This document shows positions 1 to 7,373 of a stretch of DNA of 13,987 bases, in pieces. The stretch is taken from positions 1 to 13,987 of the forward strand of contig JAKBQS010000020.1 of assembly GCA_021835105.1 (NCBI GenBank), read 5' to 3'. This DNA is from Microcaldota archaeon. Lineage in GTDB: Archaea > Micrarchaeota > Micrarchaeia > Micrarchaeales > CABMGC01. Both the position numbers and the translations under genes were made by a program. Numbering within the stretch: position 1 is the stretch's first letter; every line of letters starts with the position of its first letter. The notes under the pieces are model-generated. The model worked only from the letters and a program-made list of their open reading frames with translations, had not been told where the DNA came from and searched no databases.

Positions 1-649
1 TGTCTATTTCCATTTTTCTTCTCCTTGCCGCCTCGTTCTGTATCACGCGCAAGCCGGTTATTACACCGCCAAGGGATTTGTAATAAGCCTTGTCAATCTC
101 GCCTATTGCATGCAGGAGGTTCTTGTCCTTCTTGTAGACCTCCAATCCCTCGGAGAGTATATCCCTGTAAGGCGAGTTAAGCATAAGCTTCCCAAAGATA
201 TTCTCAATAGATTCCTCCCTCATAATCTCCTTCGCAACTGACGAGTTATATACGCCATAATCTATCAGGGTGCCTGCTACCGCATCGTAGCCGATGCCCC
301 TAGCTTTAGCTTCCAGTATGGTCTTTGCATTGTAAAGATCCCATTTGCCTACTATGGATCTTATCAGCTTGCGCTCAGTAGTAGGGGAGACCTGGACAAG
401 TTTACTGACATTTCTTGCGAGATTTCTGCTTAGTGCAAAGTCTATCAGCTCATGCTTTATCTCCATCCCTCCAAAGTCCTCTATGTCCTTCTTGAACTCC
501 GTCTGGAAGAGCATGGTGAGTATAGTGGAGACGTCTTTTGCGTTTATTATATCGTGCATGAGCTTCCGGTCCAGTATCTGGCTCTCCATGGACTTTACCC
601 TTGCGCTTGAGTAGCCGTAATGCCTTGCTGCCCCTGATCCTGCAAGCAT
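1..649 (-). CDS. atpC: A-type ATP synthase subunit C (partial, C-terminus outside window)
   Basis: This is the central-stalk subunit (V-ATPase d homologue) that sits on the membrane c-ring and couples it to the rotor shaft. My reverse-strand translation gives 216 uninterrupted codons from ATG at 649 to the left edge. The motif KWDLYNAKTILEAKARG (about residues 100-116) is the family hallmark, equivalent to KWDxxNxKTxLRGK in other archaea. The N-terminus (MLAGSGAARHYGYSSARVKS) also fits, because family members begin with a Tyr-rich stretch and an xRVRxM-like segment. The ATG overlaps the stop of the upstream subunit E gene by one base (TAATG), so the two are translationally coupled in one operon. 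The usual length is about 350 residues, so roughly 60% is visible. No frame damage is seen. Confidence 0.9.
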   Translation of the reverse strand, partial: MLAGSGAARHYGYSSARVKSMESQILDRKLMHDIINAKDVSTILTMLFQTEFKKDIEDFGGMEIKHELIDFALSRNLARNVSKLVQVSPTTERKLIRSIVGKWDLYNAKTILEAKARGIGYDAVAGTLIDYGVYNSSVAKEIMREESIENIFGKLMLNSPYRDILSEGLEVYKKDKNLLHAIGEIDKAYYKSLGGVITGLRVIQNEAARRRKMEID

Positions 650-1275
650 TATCTCTTACCCCTCTTGGCAGGTTTCCTTTTCGTAGCTGCCTTACGCCTT
701 TCCGGTTCTGCTGGTTTTCCAAAGAGATCTGCATCTATGAGCCTGAGAGCATCCTCCTTTACCTTGCTTATTACGCTCTCAACTGTCGCATCCAGTGTAA
801 CGCTGCCGTCCTTGTTGCGTATGGTAAACCCACTTATATCCGCAACCTCGTGCTTTACACCTGCGCTCTTTGCAATGTGCTCATTTTCCCTGCTAGATGC
901 TATTACAGCGCTCTTCGGATCCTCCCCGGTTGAGGCATACTGCTTCATTGCCTCGTGGAGCACGTCCTTCATGTGCTTCTCGCTTATAATCTTTGCCAGG
1001 TTTGACATGACCGATTCAAGCTCGTTCTGAAGCACCCTGCTCTTTGCTTCTATTACCTTGGATGACGCTTCCACCTGCGCGCCTGCCACCCCCTCGCGGA
1101 GTATCCTCTCTGCTTCTCTCCTGGCTTCATCCTCTGCTGCCTTTATAAGCCTCTCCGCTTCAGAATCGGCTTCCTGGATTATCTTGCGTGAGGAGGCTTC
1201 AGCCTCAGAGTCTATGGCACGTGCCTTCGCCTGTGACTCTGAGAGTATGCTTTTCCTTATGCTATCCAGCGACAT
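649..1275 (-). CDS. atpE: A-type ATP synthase subunit E (peripheral stalk)
   Basis: Subunit E pairs with subunit H to form the peripheral stalk (stator) linking the A1 catalytic head to subunit I. The 208-residue product has the expected form: residues 1 to about 95 are a long Ala/Glu/Lys/Arg coiled coil (EAEASSRKIIQEADSEAE and similar), followed by a mixed alpha/beta C-terminal domain with the typical SGFTIRNKDGSVTLDATVES segment (about 148-167). Beyond the domain lies a strongly basic tail of about 20 residues (188-208, ERRKAATKRKPAKRGKR), which most family members lack. The start is ATG at 1275, preceded by AGGTG at 1284-1288, which overlaps the stop of subunit K and matches the local 16S tail. 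Its stop overlaps the subunit C start. Confidence 0.93.
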   Translation of the reverse strand: MSLDSIRKSILSESQAKARAIDSEAEASSRKIIQEADSEAERLIKAAEDEARREAERILREGVAGAQVEASSKVIEAKSRVLQNELESVMSNLAKIISEKHMKDVLHEAMKQYASTGEDPKSAVIASSRENEHIAKSAGVKHEVADISGFTIRNKDGSVTLDATVESVISKVKEDALRLIDADLFGKPAEPERRKAATKRKPAKRGKR

Positions 1276-1287
1276 TGGATATGCACC

Positions 1288-1512
1288 TTATATTATTCCA
1301 GCCTGAAGCATTATCAGTATTGCTATTACGAATCCGAATATCAGCAGGGTCTCTGGTATGACGAAGAAGAGCAGCACTATTCCAAGATTCTCCTTCTTCT
1401 CGGCAATAAGCCCCAGGCCCGCGCTGCCTATGCCAGACTGGGCTACACCAGTTCCTATTGCACCGCCAGCTATTGCCACTCCTGCACCTATTGCTGCTAT
1501 CGCAGAATTCAT
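1288..1512 (-). CDS. atpK: A-type ATP synthase subunit K (membrane rotor c subunit)
   Basis: This is the proteolipid of the membrane ring that carries H+ or Na+ through the A0 motor. The protein is 74 residues and forms one hairpin of two transmembrane helices. Helix 1 is rich in Gly/Ala with the conserved GAIGTGVAQSGIG packing motif, then a polar loop (AEKKENLG), then helix 2 with the IPETLLIFGF motif, whose Glu is the ion-binding carboxylate. It is a simple two-helix c subunit, not a duplicated form. I chose ATG at 1512 because the longer reading frame would need a TTG at 1536 that overlaps the subunit I stop. A short GTGA lies 8 nt before this ATG. The gene follows subunit I by 17 nt. I cannot decide H+ versus Na+ specificity from this sequence. 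Confidence 0.93.
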   Translation of the reverse strand: MNSAIAAIGAGVAIAGGAIGTGVAQSGIGSAGLGLIAEKKENLGIVLLFFVIPETLLIFGFVIAILIMLQAGII

Positions 1513-1529
1513 GTCTATTGTCACATAAT

Positions 1530-3413
1530 TCACCAATTTTTAGAATCATCCTTTGTATAAACCCTCTTGTATCCGAATGGCCTGAACCTTATGCCGTTGC
1601 CTATGTAAAACTTGGAAAAGAACTCTACGAAGTTAAGCCTTACACCCTGGACTATGCCCTCGAATATGGCGAGTGTCATGTTCAGGAACTGCAGCACTAC
1701 GAATATTACCATATACAGAACGAATATAACTATCCCGCTGCTCAGATGGGGTGTGAATGCCATGTCTATAAGATATGCTATTATTACGCTTCCCAGCCCG
1801 AAGCCCATTAGCCTTGCATAACTCATCGGGTGCGTTATCAGGTTGGTGATCTCAGTTGCTTCAGTGCCGCTAAGGACGCCCGTGAGTAGCAGGGAGACTA
1901 TGGCTATTATCCCTGAAACCTCAGTAATCAATGCATTGAACGCGCCGAAGAATGCGCCTGCAACCGCAACTGTCCCAAACCCAACTACGAGCATGGATGT
2001 AACTTTTGCTATTGCAATCTTCTTGTGCCCGTGATTCTTTGCGTTTATAGCCCCTATCCCTAGCCCGAGTATTACCTGCACTACGCCGAATATGACAGTT
2101 ATGGCTATCAGCGCTGGCGTATCCTTGAACCAGCTGAATCCCTGGAATGGCGCTATATACTGGTTAAGCTGGAAGCCAAACCATTCATTGGAGAGAAAAC
2201 CGAATATCATTGCAGCTACGGAATTAAGCTGCCATATCTTTGCTGCATTATACATCAATCCGTTCGGGTCGGTTCTCTTTGTAATAAGCGTGGCCATTAT
2301 GAGGGATGCAAGGCCGTATCCAACATCGGTTACCATCAATCCGTAGAATATGGGAAAGGATATTATGAATATCCATGTGGGGTCTATCTCGTCGCTTCTG
2401 GGAACCGAGTAGAAATTTACCATGTAATCGAAAGGCTGGAGGAATTTAGGCCTGCGCGTATGAGTAGGCGCAAGCTCGCCTTCAGAATCTATAAGCTCTA
2501 TCGATGCGTGCCCGTTTGTAACGGATGCCATCCTGCTTCTGAGTTCACCTATCTGTCGCTTCTGCACCCATCCCTCTATTACAAAAGTGGATTCTGTTCT
2601 CTTGAAATTCGAACTTGCCTCTGCCCTCTCCAGTTCTATCTCAAGCATCTCCTTAAGGTTGGCCAGGTCCGAGTAATGCTTCCTGCTTATCTCAAGCATC
2701 TCCTTTGAGATCTCCTCGAGTCTCTTGCTATCCTCCTTTGTTTTCTCAGATGCATTCCGTATCACTTCTTCAGGAGTGCCTGACAAGTACTTGGATGAGA
2801 GGTCAAGCTCTATCAAAGGCATGCCGCGGTATACATCTTCAATAGGCTTGCTCTTGTCATACGCAATCAGGATTGCATATCGCTTCTTGCCTGCTTTGGC
2901 CATGTAGACTTCAGAATGAACCTTTGTGCCTGCGATACGCTTCTTTATTTCATACGCGCTCTTTTTATCAGTTTCAAATGCCTTGTAGCCGATACGGCTG
3001 CTGCCTGTCCTAGAGAAGTCAATCTTTATGTCACTGAAATACGTTGCTATATCTGCGGCGTACTTGAGGGAGCGCATCTCATCCGATATGGATTTCCTTT
3101 CGGCATCGAGGGCATATATAGTATCAAGCTCCCCATGTTTCCTTACTTCGCCTATTATCTTCTCGTGCCGTATATGGTGGGCCATCTTAACGGGATGCGA
3201 AGTGAGAAGCTGAAGGGCTCCGGAAACTTTTATCAGCGCGTCAGAGAGGTCGTTTGCGTAATCCGCAGGTCTATCATCCTGGAGGCTCTCGATATGCGTC
3301 TTGCGCAGGTCTATCGCGCCCATGGCGTGAAGTGCAGCAATAACTGTAGACTTATCCCGCTCTATGGAGATTATTCTAACCTTTTGCATAGGTTCTGTGC
3401 GCAACACATACAT
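1530..3413 (-). CDS. atpI: A-type ATP synthase subunit I (a-subunit, ion channel stator)
   Basis: Subunit I forms the ion half-channels of the A0 motor and anchors the peripheral stalks. The 627-residue product has the normal two-part form. Residues 1 to about 325 are a soluble, coiled-coil-rich cytoplasmic arm, starting with the conserved MQKVRIISIERDKS segment at residue 9. Residues about 340-590 hold seven or eight hydrophobic helices. The motif MSYARLMGFGLGS contains the essential channel arginine (about R534) that faces the c-ring glutamate. The C-terminal LNFVEFFSKFYIGNG is another family signature. The start ATG at 3413 overlaps the TGA of the upstream subunit H gene (TGATG). An alternative start at the second Met (residue 9) is possible. 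Confidence 0.95.
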   Translation of the reverse strand: MYVLRTEPMQKVRIISIERDKSTVIAALHAMGAIDLRKTHIESLQDDRPADYANDLSDALIKVSGALQLLTSHPVKMAHHIRHEKIIGEVRKHGELDTIYALDAERKSISDEMRSLKYAADIATYFSDIKIDFSRTGSSRIGYKAFETDKKSAYEIKKRIAGTKVHSEVYMAKAGKKRYAILIAYDKSKPIEDVYRGMPLIELDLSSKYLSGTPEEVIRNASEKTKEDSKRLEEISKEMLEISRKHYSDLANLKEMLEIELERAEASSNFKRTESTFVIEGWVQKRQIGELRSRMASVTNGHASIELIDSEGELAPTHTRRPKFLQPFDYMVNFYSVPRSDEIDPTWIFIISFPIFYGLMVTDVGYGLASLIMATLITKRTDPNGLMYNAAKIWQLNSVAAMIFGFLSNEWFGFQLNQYIAPFQGFSWFKDTPALIAITVIFGVVQVILGLGIGAINAKNHGHKKIAIAKVTSMLVVGFGTVAVAGAFFGAFNALITEVSGIIAIVSLLLTGVLSGTEATEITNLITHPMSYARLMGFGLGSVIIAYLIDMAFTPHLSSGIVIFVLYMVIFVVLQFLNMTLAIFEGIVQGVRLNFVEFFSKFYIGNGIRFRPFGYKRVYTKDDSKNW

Positions 3414-3733
3414 CAGCCAAACATCTGGCCATCTAACTTTTCGGCTATCGACCTTACCTTCTCGGCAGGAAGCCTAGCGGAGCTTATCCGTTTTGCTTCC
3501 CCATCGCCTTCTTCAAGTATTGCCTTAGCCTCTTTTTCCAGCCTTGCATTGGCAGCATCGAGTATTTTAGCTCTTGCTGCCTTTGCTTTTTCCTCTGCCT
3601 TGCTCAGTATCAACTTCGCCTCCTCCTCCGCCTTTGCGATCTTCGCCGACCTCATTTCCTCAGCCTCAGCGATAGCTTTCTTCGCCTTCTCTTCTGCAGA
3701 CTGAATCTCAATTATCGAATTATTCTCTGCCAT
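3413..3733 (-). CDS. atpH: A-type ATP synthase subunit H (peripheral stalk coiled coil)
   Basis: This is the first gene of the ATPase operon. The 106-residue product is almost entirely a charged Ala/Glu/Lys coiled coil (for example SAEEKAKKAIAEAEEMRSAK), which is the expected form of AhaH/AtpH, the partner of subunit E in the peripheral stalk. Only the last 20 or so residues (PAEKVRSIAEKLDGQMFG) depart from heptad character. Sequence of this type is low-complexity and would match many coiled coils, so the call rests mainly on position: it directly precedes subunit I with a 1-nt overlap, as in the common archaeal order H-I-K-E-C. The ATG at 3733 lies about 50 bp after a TATA-like box, giving a predicted leader of about 28 nt without a clear Shine-Dalgarno. 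Confidence 0.85.
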   Translation of the reverse strand: MAENNSIIEIQSAEEKAKKAIAEAEEMRSAKIAKAEEEAKLILSKAEEKAKAARAKILDAANARLEKEAKAILEEGDGEAKRISSARLPAEKVRSIAEKLDGQMFG

Positions 3734-3782
3734 GCTGACACTATTGATCTCAAGGAGCTTTCACTATTCATATACAAGTTAG

Positions 3783-3790
3783 ATTTAAAA
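3783..3790 (-). promoter_or_regulatory. TATA-like box for the ATPase operon
   Basis: On the minus strand this reads TTTTAAAT, resembling the archaeal box A. Its centre is about 53 bp before the subunit H start codon, so transcription would begin near 3761 with a short leader. It is the only good AT-rich box between subunit H and the convergent end of the HD-domain gene. Inferred from sequence only. Confidence 0.45.
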
Positions 3791-3861
3791 GGCTTTCTCG
3801 GGATGCATTAGAGGCAGATGCAAGAGCATTTGGCATTGGGATTTATCGCTAGAATCTAGAT

Positions 3862-3870
3862 GGAAAAATA
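3862..3870 (-). terminator. Possible U-run terminator after the HD-domain gene
   Basis: The minus strand carries CTATTTTTCC just past the stop of the HD-domain gene. A five-U run is a weak but typical archaeal termination signal. A short imperfect palindrome (CTAGATTCTAG on the minus strand, 3849-3859) follows. There is no strong hairpin. Confidence 0.3.
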
Positions 3871-3873
3871 GGC

Positions 3874-5124
3874 TTACTGCTGCATCTTGCTTAGCGCCTT
3901 TCTAAGGCGCCCGCCAGACCCTTTTTTGGTGTATATCCGTGCATCGTACAGCATCCTTGTGCCTATCATCCTGAGGATAAGCGCATCGGACTCTATTATT
4001 GGTATGGTCCTGCCATCCTTTCTGACAAATATGCTGGCTTCTTCGTCTATAAGGCCAAGTGTCCTAAGGACTACGGGGAAGATCCAGTCTTTCTCTATTC
4101 CGGAGTCCATTGATAAGTTGGCCATATATCTTGGCGCTTCGATGAGGGAGGTTATCTCCTTGCCTCGGCTTCCATCTGCCCCTTCGGGAATCGAAGTCGA
4201 GACGTATGAATATGCAAGCTCCAGGGACTCTCTTCTGAGAAAGTCCTTTATAAGCTCGCGCAGGCTCTTCCTGCCTCCTGATGCTATGTATTTATGCATC
4301 GCATTAAGCACGATATCATCGTTATACCCTGCTATCTTATCCTGATCCTCTGAGTTGTACAAGTCCACTGGATTTTCTATGTAACCCTCAAGCACCAGCA
4401 TCTCGAATATGCGCTGTAGCATGAGGCTAACCGCGACTACAACCTTGTGGTGTATCACTGCCCTGTACAAGTGGTATCTGTTTATCAGGAAATTCTCCAC
4501 TGGCGATTCGTCCTTGTCAAATATTATCCTGTTCTTCTCGAAGTGCATTATGCGAAGAAGGCTTGAGATGTTTACCTGTCCGTAAGGCACACCTGTATTG
4601 TACGAATCCCTTAACATGTAGTCTGATTTGTCAGCATCTATTGCAGAAGAGAGAAGCATTGATAGAGGATTTGACTTGTCGCCCTCTATAAGCCCGTTTA
4701 TATCGTTGTAAGTAAATGTGCCAAGCTCCTCTGCGAGAAGCTTCTTGATCAGCATAGTCCCGAATTCAACATGGCTCTTCCCTCCCATTGAATGCGTAAC
4801 TACCTCCTCGAGCGTATGGGAAAACGGGTAGTGGCCCACATCGTGCAGAAGGGCAGCAATCCTGAGCTTCTGCAGGGTATCGTCGTCTACCTGCACGTCT
4901 CTCAGGGTGTTCTTTGCAAATAGGTCCATCATAAACATTGTGCCTATGCTGTGCGAAAACCGAGTATGCGTCGCACCTGGGAATACAAGATATGTGGGCC
5001 CAAGCTGCTTTATCTCCCTGAGGCGCTGGAATATAGGCGTATCTATCAGTTGCATCTCATGCTCCGTTATGCTTATGTATCCGTGCACGTTGTCATATAT
5101 CTGCTTGGAGTAGCGCAATGGCAT
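3874..5124 (-). CDS. HD-domain phosphohydrolase, SAMHD1/dNTPase-like (COG1078 type)
   Basis: This is a metal-dependent phosphohydrolase of the HD superfamily, close in pattern to SAMHD1 and dGTPase-like proteins that hydrolyse (deoxy)nucleoside triphosphates; the substrate here is not known. In the 416-residue product the metal ligands are all present: H58 in HTRFSHS (53-59), H94-D95 in ALLHDVGHYPFSH, and D164 in IDADKSDYMLRD. The N-terminal IYDNVHGYISITEHE and LIDTPIFQRLREIKQLG are also typical. The C-terminal third (about 270-416) is less conserved. The start ATG at 5124 is supported by a TATA box centred about 25 bp upstream, implying a leaderless mRNA. The gene is divergent from the methyltransferase gene and shares that promoter region. 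Confidence 0.9.
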   Translation of the reverse strand: MPLRYSKQIYDNVHGYISITEHEMQLIDTPIFQRLREIKQLGPTYLVFPGATHTRFSHSIGTMFMMDLFAKNTLRDVQVDDDTLQKLRIAALLHDVGHYPFSHTLEEVVTHSMGGKSHVEFGTMLIKKLLAEELGTFTYNDINGLIEGDKSNPLSMLLSSAIDADKSDYMLRDSYNTGVPYGQVNISSLLRIMHFEKNRIIFDKDESPVENFLINRYHLYRAVIHHKVVVAVSLMLQRIFEMLVLEGYIENPVDLYNSEDQDKIAGYNDDIVLNAMHKYIASGGRKSLRELIKDFLRRESLELAYSYVSTSIPEGADGSRGKEITSLIEAPRYMANLSMDSGIEKDWIFPVVLRTLGLIDEEASIFVRKDGRTIPIIESDALILRMIGTRMLYDARIYTKKGSGGRLRKALSKMQQ

Positions 5125-5145
5125 AATAGTTTATTGGCTTAAAGG

Positions 5146-5151
5146 TATATA
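5146..5151. promoter_or_regulatory. Shared divergent TATA box (TATATA)
   Basis: A symmetrical TATATA lies between the HD-domain gene and the methyltransferase gene. Its centre is about 24.5 bp before the HD-domain ATG, which gives a leaderless start. In the other direction it would place a start site near 5174, about 6 nt before the methyltransferase ATG at 5180. One palindromic box could therefore serve both genes. Confidence 0.6.
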
Positions 5152-5179
5152 GGCTTAAGCGATATTGCCAGTTGCTTTC

Positions 5180-6292
5180 ATGATGGGGTTGCTTTCCTTC
5201 ACACCGTTTTTTGAGAAGAGCGCGTACGACGAGCTTCGCTCGGCCTGCGACTTCAAGGTGCTCGAGAGGAGCTGGAGCAGGATTGTGATAAGATGCGACG
5301 GAAAGCTACCAGGAAACGGCTGGGCAGAGTCATCAAAGTTCATACACTACTGCCTGCCTCTGTTCTCAGAGCGCGAGATGCCGGAAGGCTTCGGCAAGAA
5401 TGAGATGCTGGCTTTCTTGCTTGAATACCTAAGCTCGGAGTCATGCTCAAAGATTGGTAGCTTCATTATAGAAGCAATACAGTTCGAACGCGCGGGTGAA
5501 AACTCGGCAAAGGATATAGAGGTATACCTGGGCACGAAGCTTGAGTCAGCAGGCTTTCCAATAGACATGAAAAATCCGCAGAGCAGATTATACATTGTCG
5601 TATGCAAGAAAGCTGTGTACGCAGGCTATTGCGCTTCGGCAGAACTCATGTTCAGCATGATAGATATAAATCGCGCGTATGCCTCCAGAGCAGACAGAGT
5701 AAGCAGGGCGGAGAGGAAGCTCTCTGAGGCCTTTAGGATTTTTCGCATAGAGACTCCCAGGCAGGGGCATGCAGAGATAGCCATTGACATCGGAGCGGCC
5801 CCTGGAGGATGGAGCATGGGGCTTTCCTCCATGGGCTACAAGGTGATAGCGATAGACAATGCAGATTTAGACACAGGCGCATTTTCCAATGAAGAGATAG
5901 AGGTCGTCGAGATGAAATGCGACGGTGCAGATGAAGGCATACGCGGCTTCGCATCTGGAAACGCTGGCGTACTACATCTGCGCGGCAGCTTTGAGGAGGC
6001 TTCCGAATCTGTACTCAAGTCAGGGATAAGATCCAGTTTTATCGGAATCGATGTAAATGCCGAACCGGAAATATCTGTTTCCGCGCTGCTTCTATACCTT
6101 CCTGCGCTCACAGATAACTGCAAATCCATTATAACGATAAAATGCAAGACAAAGAATGTAGGATCCAATATCGAAGCTGCACGAATGGCCCTGGGAGACG
6201 CATGTAAGATAATCAGACTCAAAGCCCTGCCAAGTAACCGGCAGGAGATAACTGCATTGTGCGTAAAGGGCGACTCTATCACAGGGACGTGA
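5180..6292 (+). CDS. THUMP + FtsJ-fold RNA 2'-O-ribose methyltransferase (RlmM-like)
   Basis: This is a probable SAM-dependent RNA 2'-O-methyltransferase. An N-terminal THUMP-like RNA-binding domain is marked by GFPIDMKNPQSRLYIVVCKK (about 125-144), followed by a Rossmann methyltransferase domain. Motif I is DIGAAPGGW (203-211), which binds SAM. The full K-D-K-E catalytic tetrad of FtsJ/RrmJ enzymes can be assigned: K180 (SRAERKLSEA), D291 (FIGIDVN), K321 (IITIKCKT) and E356 (NRQEITAL). The SRxxxKLxEA and VIAIDNAD patterns are closer to RlmM (23S rRNA C2498 enzyme) than to RrmJ. The actual target in this archaeon is unknown. I chose ATG at 5180 (370 residues); a TTG at 5165 would lie upstream of the predicted transcription start. 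Confidence 0.82.
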   Translation: MMGLLSFTPFFEKSAYDELRSACDFKVLERSWSRIVIRCDGKLPGNGWAESSKFIHYCLPLFSEREMPEGFGKNEMLAFLLEYLSSESCSKIGSFIIEAIQFERAGENSAKDIEVYLGTKLESAGFPIDMKNPQSRLYIVVCKKAVYAGYCASAELMFSMIDINRAYASRADRVSRAERKLSEAFRIFRIETPRQGHAEIAIDIGAAPGGWSMGLSSMGYKVIAIDNADLDTGAFSNEEIEVVEMKCDGADEGIRGFASGNAGVLHLRGSFEEASESVLKSGIRSSFIGIDVNAEPEISVSALLLYLPALTDNCKSIITIKCKTKNVGSNIEAARMALGDACKIIRLKALPSNRQEITALCVKGDSITGT

Positions 6293-6300
6293 AAGCATGG

Positions 6301-6540
6301 TGTGGCACGCCATAGCCTCCCTTCTGTTTTAGATGGCATTTGACTACGCGGCTTTTAAGCCTTGCATGCTCATCGCATTTTCCCCGGCCGTTTCATCCGC
6401 ACCGGCACGCTCGTATTCTCATCGCTTCGTGTGCCGCAGCGGTATCGTTTCTGATCCGGTTATGGCAATTGCGCCGTTTATGCTCTGCATGGGGAGAGCT
6501 TCCTCAGTCATTAGACCGTAAGCCATCCGCGTGCCACGGT
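6301..6540 (-). ncRNA. rnpB: RNase P RNA, compact archaeal type
   Basis: This is the catalytic RNA that matures tRNA 5' ends. Read on the minus strand, the helices expected of RNase P RNA can be drawn. P1 is GTGGCACGC (6537-6529) with GCGTGCCAC (6310-6302), 9 perfect pairs. P2 is GATGGC (6527-6522) with GCCATC (6337-6332). P3 is a tiny hairpin CGGTC-TAAT-GACTG. P4 is AGC-U-CUCCC (6500-6492) with GGGAG-GCU (6321-6314), including the diagnostic bulged U. The conserved blocks GAGGAAG (5' side), GATGAAACGG, GCAAGGC, and ACAGAAGGGAGGCTATG (3' side) appear in order. At about 240 nt it is short for the family. A TATA box sits about 25 bp upstream. It lies between two protein genes and has no supported ORF. 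Confidence 0.88.
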
Positions 6541-6558
6541 AATATCCATATTCTGCAA

Positions 6559-6569
6559 AATAAATATAT
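6559..6569 (-). promoter_or_regulatory. TATA box for RNase P RNA
   Basis: On the minus strand the sequence ATATATTTATT is centred about 25 bp before the predicted RNA 5' end near 6540. It lies immediately after the stop of the phosphodiesterase gene, which suggests that the RNA has its own promoter and is not cut from the upstream mRNA. Confidence 0.6.
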
Positions 6570-6580
6570 GTATTGATTTG

Positions 6581-7288
6581 TCAGTTGTGTACAAGGAGAC
6601 CCGCGCCACTTTCTTTTATCGCCCGTACAAGAACATCCGGTTTATTGCTTGCTATGGCATCCACACCGAGCGATATTGCGTTTTTTATATCTCTTATCTC
6701 GTCAGCAACCCATACAGATACGCTCTTTCCACCTCTGTGCAGCACATCCACCGTGCCTTTATCTATGGTATGCTGGCTTATTGCAAGCCTGTCGGCATCT
6801 GCGCTTCTCACAAGATACAGCGGATCCACAGGAAGGCCTTCTGTAAGAACCCCTGTCTTTATTCCAGGAAGTCTCCTCTTCGCCCTTAGCAGCGCAGAGT
6901 GCCAAAAAGATATCAAGAAAAATTCTGCATGGTTGTAACCGCGCAGCATCTCAACAACAGGACCTTCGGCAGAGATATCCTTGAGCTCAACCTGTATGTA
7001 TGCACGCCCGTAGGCGAGGTCTATGACCTCCTTAAGGGTCGGTATATGCTCGCCTTTTCCTGCATCAAGAGCCTTGAGCTCTTCAAGCGTCATGCTGCTT
7101 ACGTATCCGCTCCCGTTTGTGGTCCTGTCTACTGACGAATCATGAATCACAATTATCTCGTTGTCAAGCGAGATGTGGACGTCTAGCTCTATTGACGTCG
7201 CACCCATACTGATTGCCTGCCTGAATGACCTGAGAGTGTTCTCCGGTTCATAAGCAGCTGCGCCTCTATGCCCTATCGCATCTATCAT
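6581..7288 (-). CDS. Glycerophosphodiester phosphodiesterase (GlpQ/UgpQ family)
   Basis: This enzyme hydrolyses glycerophosphodiesters, released from phospholipid headgroups, to glycerol phosphate and an alcohol. In archaea it may act on glycerol-1-phosphate-based diesters; that is inference. The 235-residue TIM-barrel protein begins MIDAIGHRGAAAYEPENTL, with catalytic H7 and R8 and the family E16-N17-T18. Metal and catalytic residues follow: E34 and D36 in SIELDVH, and H49-D50 in IVIHD. QVELKD supplies the later metal Glu. No signal peptide is seen, so it is cytosolic. I chose ATG at 7288, shorter than the longest frame (7348), because the TATA box at 7311-7318 places transcription start near this codon and inside the longer version. 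Confidence 0.92.
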   Translation of the reverse strand: MIDAIGHRGAAAYEPENTLRSFRQAISMGATSIELDVHISLDNEIIVIHDSSVDRTTNGSGYVSSMTLEELKALDAGKGEHIPTLKEVIDLAYGRAYIQVELKDISAEGPVVEMLRGYNHAEFFLISFWHSALLRAKRRLPGIKTGVLTEGLPVDPLYLVRSADADRLAISQHTIDKGTVDVLHRGGKSVSVWVADEIRDIKNAISLGVDAIASNKPDVLVRAIKESGAGLLVHN

Positions 7289-7310
7289 GATCTGAATTAA
7301 TGGCATTTGG

Positions 7311-7318
7311 TTATATAT
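7311..7318 (-). promoter_or_regulatory. TATA box for the phosphodiesterase gene
   Basis: ATATATAA on the minus strand is centred about 26.5 bp before the ATG at 7288, implying a leaderless transcript and deciding the start codon. The box is nearly symmetrical and could also contribute to the divergent small membrane protein gene. Confidence 0.6.
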
Positions 7319-7360
7319 TATTTCCAGTATTCTCTTTGAAGATAGCACTTAGGCACTACC

Positions 7361-7368
7361 TTTTTAAT
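7361..7368 (+). promoter_or_regulatory. Possible TATA-like box for the BofA-like gene
   Basis: TTTTTAAT on the plus strand would direct transcription from about 7391, just before the second Met codon (7398) of the downstream ORF but after the first (7374). If it is the real promoter, the shorter protein is made. Confidence 0.35.
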
Positions 7369-7373
7369 GTTTT

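Noticed and set aside
1513..1536. TTG start for ATPase subunit K eight residues upstream
   Set aside because: It overlaps the subunit I stop region and adds residues not seen in the c-subunit family; ATG at 1512 fits better.
2916..3704. 262-codon open frame on the plus strand opposite ATPase subunits I and H
   Set aside because: It is antisense to two clearly conserved genes, has no recognisable domain, and its Ala/Ser/Phe-rich end mirrors the coiled-coil codons of subunit H.
5836..6339. 167-codon open frame on the minus strand
   Set aside because: It is antisense to the methyltransferase catalytic domain and runs into the RNase P RNA; no family features.
6333..6576. Two overlapping short plus-strand frames in the gap after the methyltransferase gene
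   Set aside because: Their sequence is explained by the RNase P RNA on the other strand; no ribosome binding site, and the composition is not protein-like.
7289..7348. N-terminal extension of the phosphodiesterase
   Set aside because: It contains the TATA box and lies upstream of the predicted transcription start; the conserved domain begins at the ATG at 7288.
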